A stretch of 25,449 bases of DNA from CAYPSN01 sp041907025 (GTDB lineage: Bacteria; Patescibacteriota; Saccharimonadia; CAILAD01; JADZBC01), in assembly GCA_041907025.1 (NCBI GenBank), contig JAYRIB010000042.1, forward strand, positions 1-25,449, in the 5' to 3' direction. Positions within the stretch are counted from its first letter, which is position 1, and the number at the start of each line of letters is the position of its first letter. Of this stretch, positions 1 through 6,538 are shown piece by piece. The position numbers and the translations under genes were made by a program. The notes under the pieces are model-generated. The model worked only from the letters and a program-made list of their open reading frames with translations. It was not told the origin of the DNA and ran no database searches.

Positions 1-30
1 AAGCACAAAAAAAAGTAGCCCCTACGTAAC

Positions 31-59
31 TAGACAAAACAAACTGTATGTGCTATAGT
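31..59 (+). promoter_or_regulatory. Sigma70-type promoter of the DEAD-box helicase gene
   Basis: A -35 box TAGACA (31-36) and a -10 box TATAGT (54-59) are separated by exactly 17 nt. Each differs from consensus at one position. Transcription would start near 66, giving an untranslated leader of about 109 nt before the start codon at 175. Confidence 0.55.
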
Positions 60-125
60 ACTTAGATTGTCACATATGACATGGGTGAATGCCGAGCCTA
101 GAATCCGTACTACTTGAAACGGAAA

Positions 126-159
126 TATTATTCTCGCTATTCATCAAGCAAGAATAATA
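126..159 (+). promoter_or_regulatory. Stem-loop in the helicase 5' leader
   Basis: The arms 126-137 and 148-159 pair over 12 positions with one C-A mismatch around a 10-nt loop. The hairpin ends 15 nt before the ATG, just upstream of the likely ribosome binding site AAAGG. An AU-rich hairpin here could couple translation to temperature or to the helicase's own activity, as in cold-induced DEAD-box mRNAs. That role is inference. Confidence 0.45.
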
Positions 160-174
160 ATCCGAAAGGCACGT

Positions 175-1437
175 ATGAACCAATCATATGCACGTCCGGC
201 GAATTCGCGTGGTCGAAATACTAATAGTAATAATCGCAGCTTCGGTGGCAACACTGGTGGCGCCAAACGTTATGGCGGCGGAGGCGGCGGTCGTCGTTAC
301 GGCGGCGGCGGTCGCGGCAAGCAAGGCGCGTACATCGACCCAGCTAAGTTTGTTAACAAAGTAGCTGTCATTCCCCAAGAAGACGTCTTTGTACCCGTTA
401 ATACCTTTAACGACTTTGCGTTCTCTGACGCGCTCAAGCGCAACATTGCCCTGCGCAAGTACGAACAACCATCAGCTATTCAGGATGGTGCTATTCCTCC
501 AATTCTCGAGGGCAAAGACCTAATTGGTCTTGCTAACACTGGCACAGGTAAGACAGCCGCTTTTGTGCTACCTATCATCGAGCGTTTGCAGAACGTTCAC
601 ACTAAGCCAGCTGTACTGATTATGGCGCCAACCCGAGAGCTAGCTAACCAGATCAATGATGAGTTCCGTGCCTTTGCTCAGGGCATGCGCTTATACAGCG
701 CCCTCTGTGTTGGCGGTATGAACATGTACCGACAGGTACAAGACTTGCGCCGCAGCCCACAGGTAATCATCGGCACTCCAGGACGTCTTAAGGATCACAT
801 TCAGCAGGGCAACCTGAAGCTCAATGCTGCCAGTATCTTAGTCCTCGACGAAGCTGACCAGATGCTCGACATGGGCTTCATTGCCGACATTCGCTTCATT
901 GTAGGCGAAATGCCCGCTGCTCGTCAGTCGCTCTGCTTTAGTGCCACTATTACCCCAGCAATCGAAACGCTGATTCATGACTTCTTGCGTGACCCTGTAA
1001 CCATCTCGGTCCGTACCCGCGAAACCAGTGACCACGTAGAGCAAGACGTTATCCGTGCTAACACCAAGGACGAAAAGTTCGCCGTGCTCAAAGAAATGCT
1101 CGACCAGCCAGAATTCGAAAAGGTCCTTGTGTTTGGTGAGACCAAGCACGGCGTGCAACGATTGGCTGACGATCTAACCCGCAGTGGCCACAACTCCGAA
1201 GCTATTCACGGCAACAAGACCCAACCACAACGTCAGCGCGCCCTTAAGTCGTTTAAGGACAACCGTGCCAAGGTACTAGTTGCAACCGACGTAGCTGCCC
1301 GTGGTTTGGACATCCCAAATGTCAGTCACGTGATCAACTTTGATCAGCCAAACACCTACCAGGACTACGTGCACCGAATTGGCCGTACTGGTCGAGCTGG
1401 CAAAAAGGGCAAAGCCCTCACCTTCATCCCACGTTAA
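175..1437 (+). CDS. DEAD-box ATP-dependent RNA helicase (RhlE-like)
   Basis: An ATP-dependent RNA helicase that unwinds short RNA duplexes in the cytoplasm, for example during ribosome assembly or mRNA decay. The 420-residue protein has all core motifs in order: a Q motif (QPSAIQ, about 98-103), Walker A NTGTGKT (121-127), APTRELA, GTPGRL, DEAD (225-228), SAT, ATDVAARGLD and HRIGRTGR near the C terminus. Residues 1-50 form a low-complexity Gly/Arg/Asn-rich tail with RRYGGGG repeats. Such RGG-type tails usually follow the helicase core, so an N-terminal position with almost no C-terminal extension is notable. The start at 175 is supported by AAAGG five bases upstream. The gene is monocistronic behind its own promoter and hairpin leader. 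Assignment to the RhlE subgroup rather than another DEAD-box subgroup is tentative. Confidence 0.95.
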   Translation: MNQSYARPANSRGRNTNSNNRSFGGNTGGAKRYGGGGGGRRYGGGGRGKQGAYIDPAKFVNKVAVIPQEDVFVPVNTFNDFAFSDALKRNIALRKYEQPSAIQDGAIPPILEGKDLIGLANTGTGKTAAFVLPIIERLQNVHTKPAVLIMAPTRELANQINDEFRAFAQGMRLYSALCVGGMNMYRQVQDLRRSPQVIIGTPGRLKDHIQQGNLKLNAASILVLDEADQMLDMGFIADIRFIVGEMPAARQSLCFSATITPAIETLIHDFLRDPVTISVRTRETSDHVEQDVIRANTKDEKFAVLKEMLDQPEFEKVLVFGETKHGVQRLADDLTRSGHNSEAIHGNKTQPQRQRALKSFKDNRAKVLVATDVAARGLDIPNVSHVINFDQPNTYQDYVHRIGRTGRAGKKGKALTFIPR

Positions 1438-1462
1438 GCCAATAGGCTACGTGCTATTGTCC

Positions 1463-1491
1463 TTGACCCACTCGTCTCTTTCTGATACGAT
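1463..1491 (+). promoter_or_regulatory. Promoter of the non-coding RNA/tRNA-like unit
   Basis: A -35 box TTGACC (1463-1468) and a -10 box TACGAT (1486-1491) are separated by exactly 17 nt. The predicted start is about 1498. No convincing ORF with a ribosome binding site follows before the terminator at 2194. The product is therefore probably an RNA of about 720 nt that is processed further. Confidence 0.5.
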
Positions 1492-1524
1492 ACTACACGT
1501 CTTTGAAATATTGAGGCTGCGTGT

Positions 1525-1580
1525 GGGGCAATGCTTGGGTTCTACTAACTGCAGAATAGTATGAATCCAGCCATTGCCTC
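1525..1580 (+). ncRNA. Long near-perfect hairpin at the 5' end of the RNA unit
   Basis: Three stacked helices can be read directly: 1525-1533 with 1572-1580 (9 bp, one G-U), 1535-1542 with 1563-1570 (8 bp, wobble pairs included), and 1543-1547 with 1557-1561 (5 bp). They are separated only by a C-C mismatch and a bulged U. The 9-nt loop (1548-1556) contains the palindrome CTGCAG. It is not followed by a T tract, so it is not a simple terminator. I do not recognise the RNA family; SRP RNA, 6S RNA, tmRNA and RNase P signatures are not visible. Confidence 0.55.
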
Positions 1581-1597
1581 ACAAAGGCAACAGACGT

Positions 1598-1646
1598 GGT
1601 GGATTCCTTGTACAAAGTGCACAAATTGCTTCACTTGGAATCCACC
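1598..1646 (+). ncRNA. Second hairpin with a perfect 10-bp stem
   Basis: GGTGGATTCC (1598-1607) is exactly complementary to GGAATCCACC (1637-1646) around a 29-nt loop. The loop contains the palindromes TTGTACAA and GTGCAC. The hairpin ends 8 nt before the first tRNA-like unit. Its 5' arm can also pair with GAATCCA (1563-1569) in the preceding hairpin, so the two structures could be alternatives. Function unknown. Confidence 0.5.
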
Positions 1647-1654
1647 GCGACCAC

Positions 1655-1731
1655 GGGGGTTTAGCTCAGCGGTAGAGCGTCAGACCGATCCGTCGGCCTG
1701 AAGGTCGGGGGTTCGAATCCTCCTAACCTCC
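1655..1731 (+). tRNA. tRNA-like unit A: normal acceptor, D and T arms, abnormal anticodon arm
   Basis: The acceptor stem pairs GGGGGUU with AACCUCC (7 bp, including G3-U70) and is followed by A73. The D arm is canonical: GCUC, loop AGCGGUA, GAGC. The T arm GGGGG-UUCGAAU-CCUCC has a canonical loop, with one extra U before the 3' acceptor strand. Where a 17-nt anticodon arm should sit (about 1680-1701) there are 22 nt. These fold as UCAG/CUGA, an A-C mismatch, then CCGA/UCGG capped by the UNCG-type tetraloop UCCG. No 7-nt anticodon loop exists in this fold. It may be a tRNA pseudogene, a tRNA with an insertion, or a tRNA-like structure that does not decode. CCA is not encoded. Confidence 0.5.
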
Positions 1732-1736
1732 ACGAA

Positions 1737-1826
1737 CGACCCTTAGCGAGTAGTAATCCCCACCGGGGAGAGGCTTAGCTGTGCACTTGGGGTGCATGTA
1801 CGCAGGTTCAAGTCCTGCAGGGTCGA
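1737..1826 (+). tRNA. tRNA-Pro(UGG)-like unit B with an expanded D loop
   Basis: Acceptor strands CGACCCU (1737-1743) and AGGGUCG (1819-1825) pair perfectly and are followed by A73. The C1-G72 pair with A73 is the bacterial proline identity pattern. The anticodon arm GUGCA-CUUGGGG-UGCAU (1781-1797) has U33 and anticodon UGG. The T arm GCAGG-UUCAAGU-CCUGC is canonical. The D region is abnormal: a weak stem GCGA/UAGC with one G-A mismatch encloses about 26 nt, including a CCCC-ACC-GGGG hairpin (1758-1768). At 90 nt it is far longer than a class I tRNA. It may be functional with an extra D-arm hairpin, or a decayed copy. CCA is not encoded. Confidence 0.55.
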
Positions 1827-1849
1827 CTGGAGCGCAAGCTCCCCCACTT

Positions 1850-1925
1850 ACTTTTGTAGCTTAACTCCTAGAGTCGCCGGCGTGACATAAGTCCGGAAAT
1901 GCGGGTGAGAATCCCGTCAAGAGTA
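1850..1925 (+). tRNA. tRNA-like unit C, strongly divergent
   Basis: Acceptor strands ACUUUUG (1850-1856) and CAAGAGU (1918-1924) pair over 7 bp, and the helix can extend outward by 2 more. A 5-bp stem GCGGG/CCCGU with a 7-nt loop sits exactly where a T arm belongs. Its loop is UGAGAAU, so the usual U55-C56 is replaced by GA. The D-arm position can pair GCUU/GAGU, but the loop lacks the conserved GG. The anticodon region pairs CCGG/CCGG around 12 nt that include ACAUAAG, without a normal 7-nt loop. The total of 76 nt is tRNA-sized. This is the weakest of the four units and may be a chance or decayed fold. Confidence 0.3.
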
Positions 1926-1937
1926 ATTGGTAGTCTT

Positions 1938-2045
1938 GGGGCAGTCCGGCATGCCGGGTCACTGCTCCACCATCGCTGCGGGCAGATCCGGCCTGCCGCG
2001 CGCGGCCATGCGGCCGGAACGTTGTCTGGGGGAGACGTTCCGGCC
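1938..2045 (+). ncRNA. GC-rich hairpin cluster between tRNA-like units C and D
   Basis: Several strong stems are packed here. GGGGCAGT (1938-1945) pairs with ACTGCTCC (1961-1968) and encloses the palindrome CCGGCATGCCGG. GGCAG (1981-1985) pairs with CTGCC (1993-1997) around a 7-nt loop. GGCCGGAACGT (2012-2022) pairs perfectly with ACGTTCCGGCC (2035-2045). The stretch is much richer in G+C than the flanking genes and has no gene-like ORF with a ribosome binding site. I cannot assign an RNA family. Confidence 0.45.
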
Positions 2046-2067
2046 ACTGGCCACACCACAGAATCTC

Positions 2068-2151
2068 GGTCTGCTGCCAGAGCGGACCAATGGGGTGACC
2101 GATCAGGTCATCATAGCTAAGCTATCGGAGGTTCGAATCCTTCGCAGACCG
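2068..2151 (+). tRNA. Class II tRNA-like unit D (serine-type frame) with an abnormal anticodon loop
   Basis: Acceptor GGUCUGC/GCAGACC pairs perfectly and is followed by G73, the serine-type discriminator. The D arm CCA-(11-nt loop)-UGG resembles bacterial tRNA-Ser or tRNA-Tyr. A variable-arm hairpin AUAGC-UAA-GCUAU and a canonical T arm GGAGG-UUCGAAU-CCUUC complete a class II tRNA of 84 nt. The anticodon stem GUGAC/GUCAU is sound, but its loop is CGAUCAG. Position 33 is G instead of the nearly universal U, and no serine anticodon lies at 34-36. The stem could also close further to leave a 5-nt loop GAUCA. It may be a non-decoding or decayed tRNA-Ser. CCA is not encoded. Confidence 0.5.
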
Positions 2152-2168
2152 CTGATTCTACACCTTTA

Positions 2169-2186
2169 TCTAGGCTTCGGCTTAGA
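2169..2186 (+). other. UUCG-capped hairpin after tRNA-like unit D
   Basis: TCTAGGC and GCTTAGA pair over 7 bp around a TTCG tetraloop. The hairpin lies between unit D and the terminator, and may be a 3' processing or protective structure. Confidence 0.45.
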
Positions 2187-2193
2187 CAAAACG

Positions 2194-2222
2194 ACCACCC
2201 ATTAGGGTGGTTTTCGTTTTTA
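2194..2222 (+). terminator. Intrinsic terminator of the RNA unit
   Basis: ACCACCC and GGGTGGT form a 7-bp stem with an ATTA loop, followed by two T runs (2211-2214 and 2217-2222). The complementary A run on the other side may let it also end cysS transcription, whose stop codon is just beyond on the minus strand. Confidence 0.8.
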
Positions 2223-2237
2223 TATTAGATATTCAAC

Positions 2238-3605
2238 CTAAGTGCTACGCCAATATTGCGAGCCGCTCGCCAGGTCTTCTGTCTCTACTCCAAGCTTGCC
2301 CAGCTCATCGCGCAGCCTATCACTCGCTACGTAATCACTATTCAATCGAGCTTCCGCCCGCAGTTGCTGCAGAGCAAGCTCCTGATCGCTAAAGGGTTGC
2401 GTGTCGCCAACCAGTCCAAGACCTAGGACCCTGTCAGCCCATGCCACCGCCTCAACCGCCCCGTGGACACGCACCCCATCCCTTTCTAGTGCTGCCAACG
2501 CCGCGAAAGCCTGTGGGGTATTCAGATCATCGCGCAGGGCAGCCGTAAAATCGCGCCGAAAGGCGTCGATAACCGCTGCATTATCGACAAGCTCAGTGGC
2601 GTATTGATTCTTACGAACAAATTCGCACAGAGTGCTAAGCCGCTGGCGAGCTGCCGCTACGTTGTCCAAGCTAAAGTCCATCTTGGTTCGGTAATGTGCA
2701 CTCAACACGAGCAGCCTATAGGCCATACCGTCACCGATGTCGGCCAGCCGGTAAAAGTTGCCAGACGACTTGGCCATCTTCTCACCCGAAATGTTTAAGA
2801 ATTCATTGTGCAAGAAGTAGCGCGCTAAGTCACCACCACTCTGCGCAATCTCATTCGTGTGATGAGGAAACTTAAGGTCAATGCCGCCCGTGTGGATATC
2901 AAATGGTTTGCCCAAATAGTCAGTACTCATAGCTGAACACTCTATATGCCAACCAGGACGACCCGGTAGCTGCTTGCCGTCTAAACTAAACTGCCAAAAC
3001 GGTTCGCCATCCTTGGCAGCCTTCCATAGTGCAAAGTCCCCCACACCCTCCTTTTGATCTTGATCATCAATCACTCTCGATTGGCCCTCAAAGTGAATGT
3101 CGCTGAGTACGCCATAATCTTTGCCGCTTGCTTGGTACTTGCTAAGGCTAAAGTACACACTGCCATGAGACTCGTATGCGATACTGTCGCTCATGAGCTG
3201 ACGAATAAGTTTTTGCATGCTCTCGATATGATCGGTAGCCCGCGGCAGCTTATGAATGTCGGCGCGCTGAACACCAATCGCCTCCAGATCATCGAGGAAT
3301 AAATCGGTAAACTTATCGGCTAACTTCCCCAATGCCACCATCGGCTCGTCATCAGGATAGTCATGGGCAGCGCGAACGATCATCTTGTCATCAATATCGG
3401 TTATATTCATCACCCACGCCACCTTAAGATCCTCAATGTGACGCAGCGTGCGCTGCAGCAGGTCGGCAAACAAATAGGCCCGCAAATTACCAATGTGAGC
3501 GTGATCATACACAGTGGGACCACAGCTGTAGATGCTGGCCTGCCCAGCCTTGAGCGGCGTAAATACTTCTTTCTGCTTGGTGAGTGAGTTGTATAGGGTA
3601 ATCAT
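2238..3605 (-). CDS. cysS: Cysteinyl-tRNA synthetase
   Basis: A cytoplasmic class I aminoacyl-tRNA synthetase that charges tRNA-Cys. Visible features are the HIGH-type motif HIGN (37-40), the KMSKS-type motif KMAKS (276-280), and the zinc ligands C28, C223 and H248 with E252 in the WHIECSAM and KFPHHTNE segments. At 455 residues it has the usual family length. The start is the ATG at 3605. An extended -10 (TGC then TAAAAT, 3613-3618) lies 7 nt upstream, so the mRNA is probably leaderless. The gene stands alone, convergent with the RNA unit and separated from recR by 26 nt. Confidence 0.97.
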   Translation of the reverse strand: MITLYNSLTKQKEVFTPLKAGQASIYSCGPTVYDHAHIGNLRAYLFADLLQRTLRHIEDLKVAWVMNITDIDDKMIVRAAHDYPDDEPMVALGKLADKFTDLFLDDLEAIGVQRADIHKLPRATDHIESMQKLIRQLMSDSIAYESHGSVYFSLSKYQASGKDYGVLSDIHFEGQSRVIDDQDQKEGVGDFALWKAAKDGEPFWQFSLDGKQLPGRPGWHIECSAMSTDYLGKPFDIHTGGIDLKFPHHTNEIAQSGGDLARYFLHNEFLNISGEKMAKSSGNFYRLADIGDGMAYRLLVLSAHYRTKMDFSLDNVAAARQRLSTLCEFVRKNQYATELVDNAAVIDAFRRDFTAALRDDLNTPQAFAALAALERDGVRVHGAVEAVAWADRVLGLGLVGDTQPFSDQELALQQLRAEARLNSDYVASDRLRDELGKLGVETEDLASGSQYWRST

Positions 3606-3612
3606 TGTCTTA

Positions 3613-3618
3613 ATTTTA
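3613..3618 (-). promoter_or_regulatory. -10 box of a leaderless cysS promoter
   Basis: On the minus strand TAAAAT is preceded by TGC (extended -10) and followed by 7 nt and then the cysS ATG. A start point 7-8 nt downstream of the -10 would coincide with the start codon. Confidence 0.5.
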
Positions 3619-3631
3619 GCACAGCGAGAGT

Positions 3632-4225
3632 CTAGAACTCCCGTCGGTGATCAATCGCCTGACCGAGGGTCATTTGGTCAGCATACTCTAGGTCACCACC
3701 GATTGGCAGACCGTGCGCTAGTCGCGTCACCTTAATACCGAGTGGTTCGAGCTTCTTGGCTAGATACAGCGAAGTAGTTTCACCTTCAATGTTCGGATTC
3801 ATGGCAAGTATTATCTCAGTCGGTCTCTCGTCCTCAAGTCGTTGCATCAGCTCTCGTATCTTGAGTTGATCTGGGCCAATGCCGTCCACCGGCGAAATAA
3901 CACCATGGAGCACGTGGTAACGGCCCTTAAAGAGATTGGTCTTCTCGATTGCTACGACGTCGAGGGGTTGGCTCACAATCGCCCACAGGCTATCGTCGCG
4001 TTGCGTGTTAGTGCACAAGGCGCACAGATCGCTGGCGCTAAAGTTCTGGCAGCGCGAGCAGTACCGTAAGCCCTCTTTGAGGGCCTGGGCAGCCTCGCCG
4101 AGCTGTTTCTCGCCCCCACTGCGGAGCAAATGAAAGGTTAGCCGCTCAGCCGTCTTTGGCCCTATGCTTGGCAGTTTTGCGAACTCACTAATGAGCCGCT
4201 CCACACTTGGTGGCAAGATGTCCAT
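3632..4225 (-). CDS. recR: Recombination mediator protein RecR
   Basis: RecR acts with RecO (and RecF) to load RecA onto gapped single-stranded DNA. The 197-residue protein shows the family order: an N-terminal helix-hairpin-helix region (LPSIGPKTAERL, about 18-29), a four-cysteine zinc finger (C56, C59, C68, C71), a Toprim domain containing TEIILAMNPNIEGE, and a C-terminal segment with LAHGLPIGGDLEYAD. Length matches the family. It follows ybaB by 20 nt, the conserved bacterial ybaB-recR pair, so both are probably cotranscribed from the promoter upstream of ybaB. Confidence 0.97.
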   Translation of the reverse strand: MDILPPSVERLISEFAKLPSIGPKTAERLTFHLLRSGGEKQLGEAAQALKEGLRYCSRCQNFSASDLCALCTNTQRDDSLWAIVSQPLDVVAIEKTNLFKGRYHVLHGVISPVDGIGPDQLKIRELMQRLEDERPTEIILAMNPNIEGETTSLYLAKKLEPLGIKVTRLAHGLPIGGDLEYADQMTLGQAIDHRREF

Positions 4226-4245
4226 ACAGTTACACCCACCACGGC

Positions 4246-4548
4246 CTACATACCCGGCAAGTTCATTCCTCCGGCTAGCGCCTGCATTTTCTCGGTCACA
4301 TCCTGCATAATCTTCTTACTAACTTGGTTGACAGCTGACTGCACCCACTTGGCCACCCTATCGGCATCTTCCATTTGTGAGGGATCAATGTGTACTTCGC
4401 GCAGTTCCATACTAAATGATGCTTGGTCAATCTTGACTCCAGCCACCACCCGAACAGCCCCATCGCCGGCCTCGGCCTCAGCGGTAAGTCGTTTGAGCTC
4501 CTTTTGAATCTTCAGAGCCTGTGCGGCCATCTTTGCTTTCTCGAGCAT
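4246..4548 (-). CDS. ybaB: YbaB/EbfC nucleoid-associated protein
   Basis: A 100-residue protein of the YbaB/EbfC family, small dimeric DNA-binding proteins that coat the nucleoid. Family-typical features are the N-terminal helix rich in Lys/Met/Gln, the central VRVVAGVKIDQASFSMEL-type strands and the Met/Gly-rich C terminus (LAGGMNLPGM). Its position directly upstream of recR supports the call. The start at 4548 follows AGAGGT at a good distance. That ribosome binding site lies in a tandem duplication of AGAGGTATTA (about 4550-4575), downstream of a TGC-TAAAAT -10 element. Confidence 0.93.
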   Translation of the reverse strand: MLEKAKMAAQALKIQKELKRLTAEAEAGDGAVRVVAGVKIDQASFSMELREVHIDPSQMEDADRVAKWVQSAVNQVSKKIMQDVTEKMQALAGGMNLPGM

Positions 4549-4620
4549 GCTAATACCTCTATTTAATACCTCTATTTTAGCAGATCCCAGCCCTACCCGA
4601 CAGGGTCAGCCCCAGCCTGA

Positions 4621-4650
4621 TTGTAGTCAGTTGGCGCAATACGCTATAAT
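4621..4650 (+). promoter_or_regulatory. Leaderless promoter of the plus-strand GT-C gene
   Basis: A -35 box TTGTAG (4621-4626), an 18-nt spacer and a perfect -10 TATAAT (4645-4650). The start codon ATG at 4658 is 7 nt after the -10, so transcription and translation should begin at about the same base. The dnaX promoter uses the same -35 and spacing. Confidence 0.6.
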
Positions 4651-4657
4651 TACACTT

Positions 4658-6502
4658 ATGTTGGCAAAGCTTCGATCGTTTACGTACTCATTCCACCCTT
4701 TTCTTGCGGCCGCTATTCTTGTTTTAATGTTCGCGCTCAGCTTCCTGACCATGCGCGGTGACAGCGCGATTGTTGACGAGGTCGCCCATATTCCGGCCGG
4801 CTACAGCTACCTCAAGTACGGCGATTACCGCCTCAACCCCGAGCATCCACCCCTGCTCAAAGATATTTCCGCCGCCCCGCTTTTACTCCTAGATCTTGAG
4901 TTCCCCGACAACATCCCCGCATGGACGCGCGACGCCAATGGTCAATGGGAGGCTGGCTGGAATTTTATCTATCACTATGGGAACGACGCCGACGAGATAT
5001 TACTCTACTCACGCCTGCCGCTGCTCTTACTCGGCATTGTGCTCGGCTACTGCATTTACCGCTTTTGTTTACGGCGTTATGGGCCGCCAACCGCCCTGCT
5101 GGCACTAACGTTTTATGCCTTCTCGCCGAATATTCTAGCTCATAACCACTTCGTAACGACCGACCTCGGCATCGCCGCCTTTGTGTTCTTTGCTGTTTGG
5201 AGCTTTTTAGAATGGCTCAAGCGACCTGCTAGCAAAAAGTACTTGGCAATCGCAACGGTATTCTTTGCACTTGCTCAAGTAGCCAAGTTCTCCGCTATTA
5301 TGCTAGTGCCATTCTTCGTACTCCTGATCTTCATTAAGCTGATAATCACAAGCAAGTCAGCTATCACTCGTAAGCTTATCATCTCGCACGTAGTCGGGCT
5401 CACCGTGATCTTTGGAGCAGGTCTCCTGCTTGTCTGGCTGTTCTATATCCCCCACACCATCAATATGCCCGCTAGCCTGCAAGACAAGCTGATCGTCGAG
5501 TCACTGCCGTCTGGCTACAATAACCTCTATGGTACCTACCTAGCGCAAATTAACGATAACCCGGTATTTAAACCACTCGTCCAATATGTCCTCGGTGTTC
5601 TTATGGTCATCAACCGTGTGCAGAGCGGCAACATAACCTACCTCATGGGCGAGGTAACAAATCAAAGTTTTGCCTGGTACTTCCCGATTAGTTTTGTGCT
5701 AAAAACTCCCTTGCCGATGCTTATCCTGCTGTTCGGGGCCATCGTGGCTGGCGTTGTATCCTACCTCCGCAAAAGCCCATTAAAAGTCTGGAGTAACTTC
5801 AAAGGCTACGCGCGAGATCACTTTAGCGAATTAACCAGCATCTTGTTTGTCATCTATTACTCGTATATATCGATCACGGGCAACCTCAACCTTGGTATCC
5901 GGCACCTGTTCCCAATGATGCCATTCGTGTTCATTTTGGTCGCCAAAAAGGCCCTGGACCTCTACCATAAGCCCAAACGCAAAAGCTATAAGCGTGCAGC
6001 CGGAGCGGCTATCGCCTTTCTGACGGCCTGGTATGTGGTCGTGGCGTTCGCTCAGTTCCCATCATACATCCCCTACATGAGCGAACCTTTTGGTGGCTCA
6101 TCAAAAGCCGCTCAATACCTCTCCGACTCTAACGTCGACTGGGGTCAAGACGCCAAACGTTTGGTCGAATACGTCAATAACAATCCCGCCATCGACAAGA
6201 TCGCGGTCGACTATTTCGGCGGAACTGACCCGCGCTACTACTTCTGCAAACGCCGCTACGACGACCAAGGCCAGCTGGTTAAAAACGCCACCGGCTATGA
6301 CTGTGCGGACTCCAAGTATATTGAGTGGCACGTCGACTATGGTAAGCCGTCGACAAAGTACATCGCCATTTCGGAAACCTATTTAGTAAGTGATCTCTTC
6401 TATCAGATAAATAAACCCCGGCCGTATAATTACCAATGGTTGCGTGACAAAGAACCAATCAAACGGATTGGTGACTCAATCTACATTTACGAGGTTCGGT
6501 AG
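4658..6502 (+). CDS. GT-C (PMT/ArnT-like) membrane glycosyltransferase
   Basis: A polytopic membrane protein of 614 residues counted from the ATG at 4658. That start is chosen because of the promoter 7 nt upstream; an in-frame ATG at 4547 lies before the promoter. The first extracytoplasmic loop has the GT39/ArnT signature: acidic pair D40-E41 in VDEVAHIPAGYSYL, then GDYRLNPEHPPLLK. This marks enzymes that transfer sugars from polyprenyl-phosphate donors outside the membrane. About ten hydrophobic helices follow. The soluble C-terminal part (SNVDWGQDAKRL, DYFGGTDPRYYF) is typical of this bacterial subfamily. It is convergent with the GT2/GT-C/gtrA operon and probably works in the same glycan pathway. 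The acceptor is unknown. Confidence 0.85.
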   Translation: MLAKLRSFTYSFHPFLAAAILVLMFALSFLTMRGDSAIVDEVAHIPAGYSYLKYGDYRLNPEHPPLLKDISAAPLLLLDLEFPDNIPAWTRDANGQWEAGWNFIYHYGNDADEILLYSRLPLLLLGIVLGYCIYRFCLRRYGPPTALLALTFYAFSPNILAHNHFVTTDLGIAAFVFFAVWSFLEWLKRPASKKYLAIATVFFALAQVAKFSAIMLVPFFVLLIFIKLIITSKSAITRKLIISHVVGLTVIFGAGLLLVWLFYIPHTINMPASLQDKLIVESLPSGYNNLYGTYLAQINDNPVFKPLVQYVLGVLMVINRVQSGNITYLMGEVTNQSFAWYFPISFVLKTPLPMLILLFGAIVAGVVSYLRKSPLKVWSNFKGYARDHFSELTSILFVIYYSYISITGNLNLGIRHLFPMMPFVFILVAKKALDLYHKPKRKSYKRAAGAAIAFLTAWYVVVAFAQFPSYIPYMSEPFGGSSKAAQYLSDSNVDWGQDAKRLVEYVNNNPAIDKIAVDYFGGTDPRYYFCKRRYDDQGQLVKNATGYDCADSKYIEWHVDYGKPSTKYIAISETYLVSDLFYQINKPRPYNYQWLRDKEPIKRIGDSIYIYEVR

Positions 6503-6538
6503 CACCTGGTACGTCATCGCACTTGTGCAAGGTTTGTA

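Noticed and set aside
1598..1660. T-box riboswitch, suggested by CCACCGCG and GGTGG next to a long hairpin
   Set aside because: The contiguous T-box sequence (UGGNACCGCG) is absent, no specifier loop or terminator/antiterminator pair is visible, and no synthetase gene follows on the plus strand.
1926..2067. Group I intron inside a tRNA, known from some CPR genomes
   Set aside because: No conserved P7/S element, and the segment does not interrupt a single tRNA whose halves match; units C and D each have their own acceptor stems.
2068..2151. tRNA-Sec, because UCA occurs in the anticodon loop of unit D and the discriminator is G
   Set aside because: UCA cannot be centred in a 7-nt loop with a paired stem, the D stem is short and the acceptor stem is 7 bp, unlike selenocysteine tRNA.
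1868..2205. Overlapping open reading frames on both strands in the RNA unit
   Set aside because: They overlap stable stems and tRNA-like units, have no ribosome binding sites, and their compositions (Arg/Pro/Ala-rich) are what GC-rich structured DNA gives by chance.
1498..2215. tmRNA, RNase P RNA or SRP RNA
   Set aside because: None of the conserved core sequences of these RNAs could be found; there is no tag-like reading frame with a tRNA-Ala end, no P4 core and no SRP domain IV GGAA/AGCA loop pattern.
4547..4657. Longer N terminus for the plus-strand GT-C gene starting at 4547
   Set aside because: It lies upstream of the promoter at 4621-4650, lacks a membrane or conserved segment, and overlaps the ybaB start and promoter.
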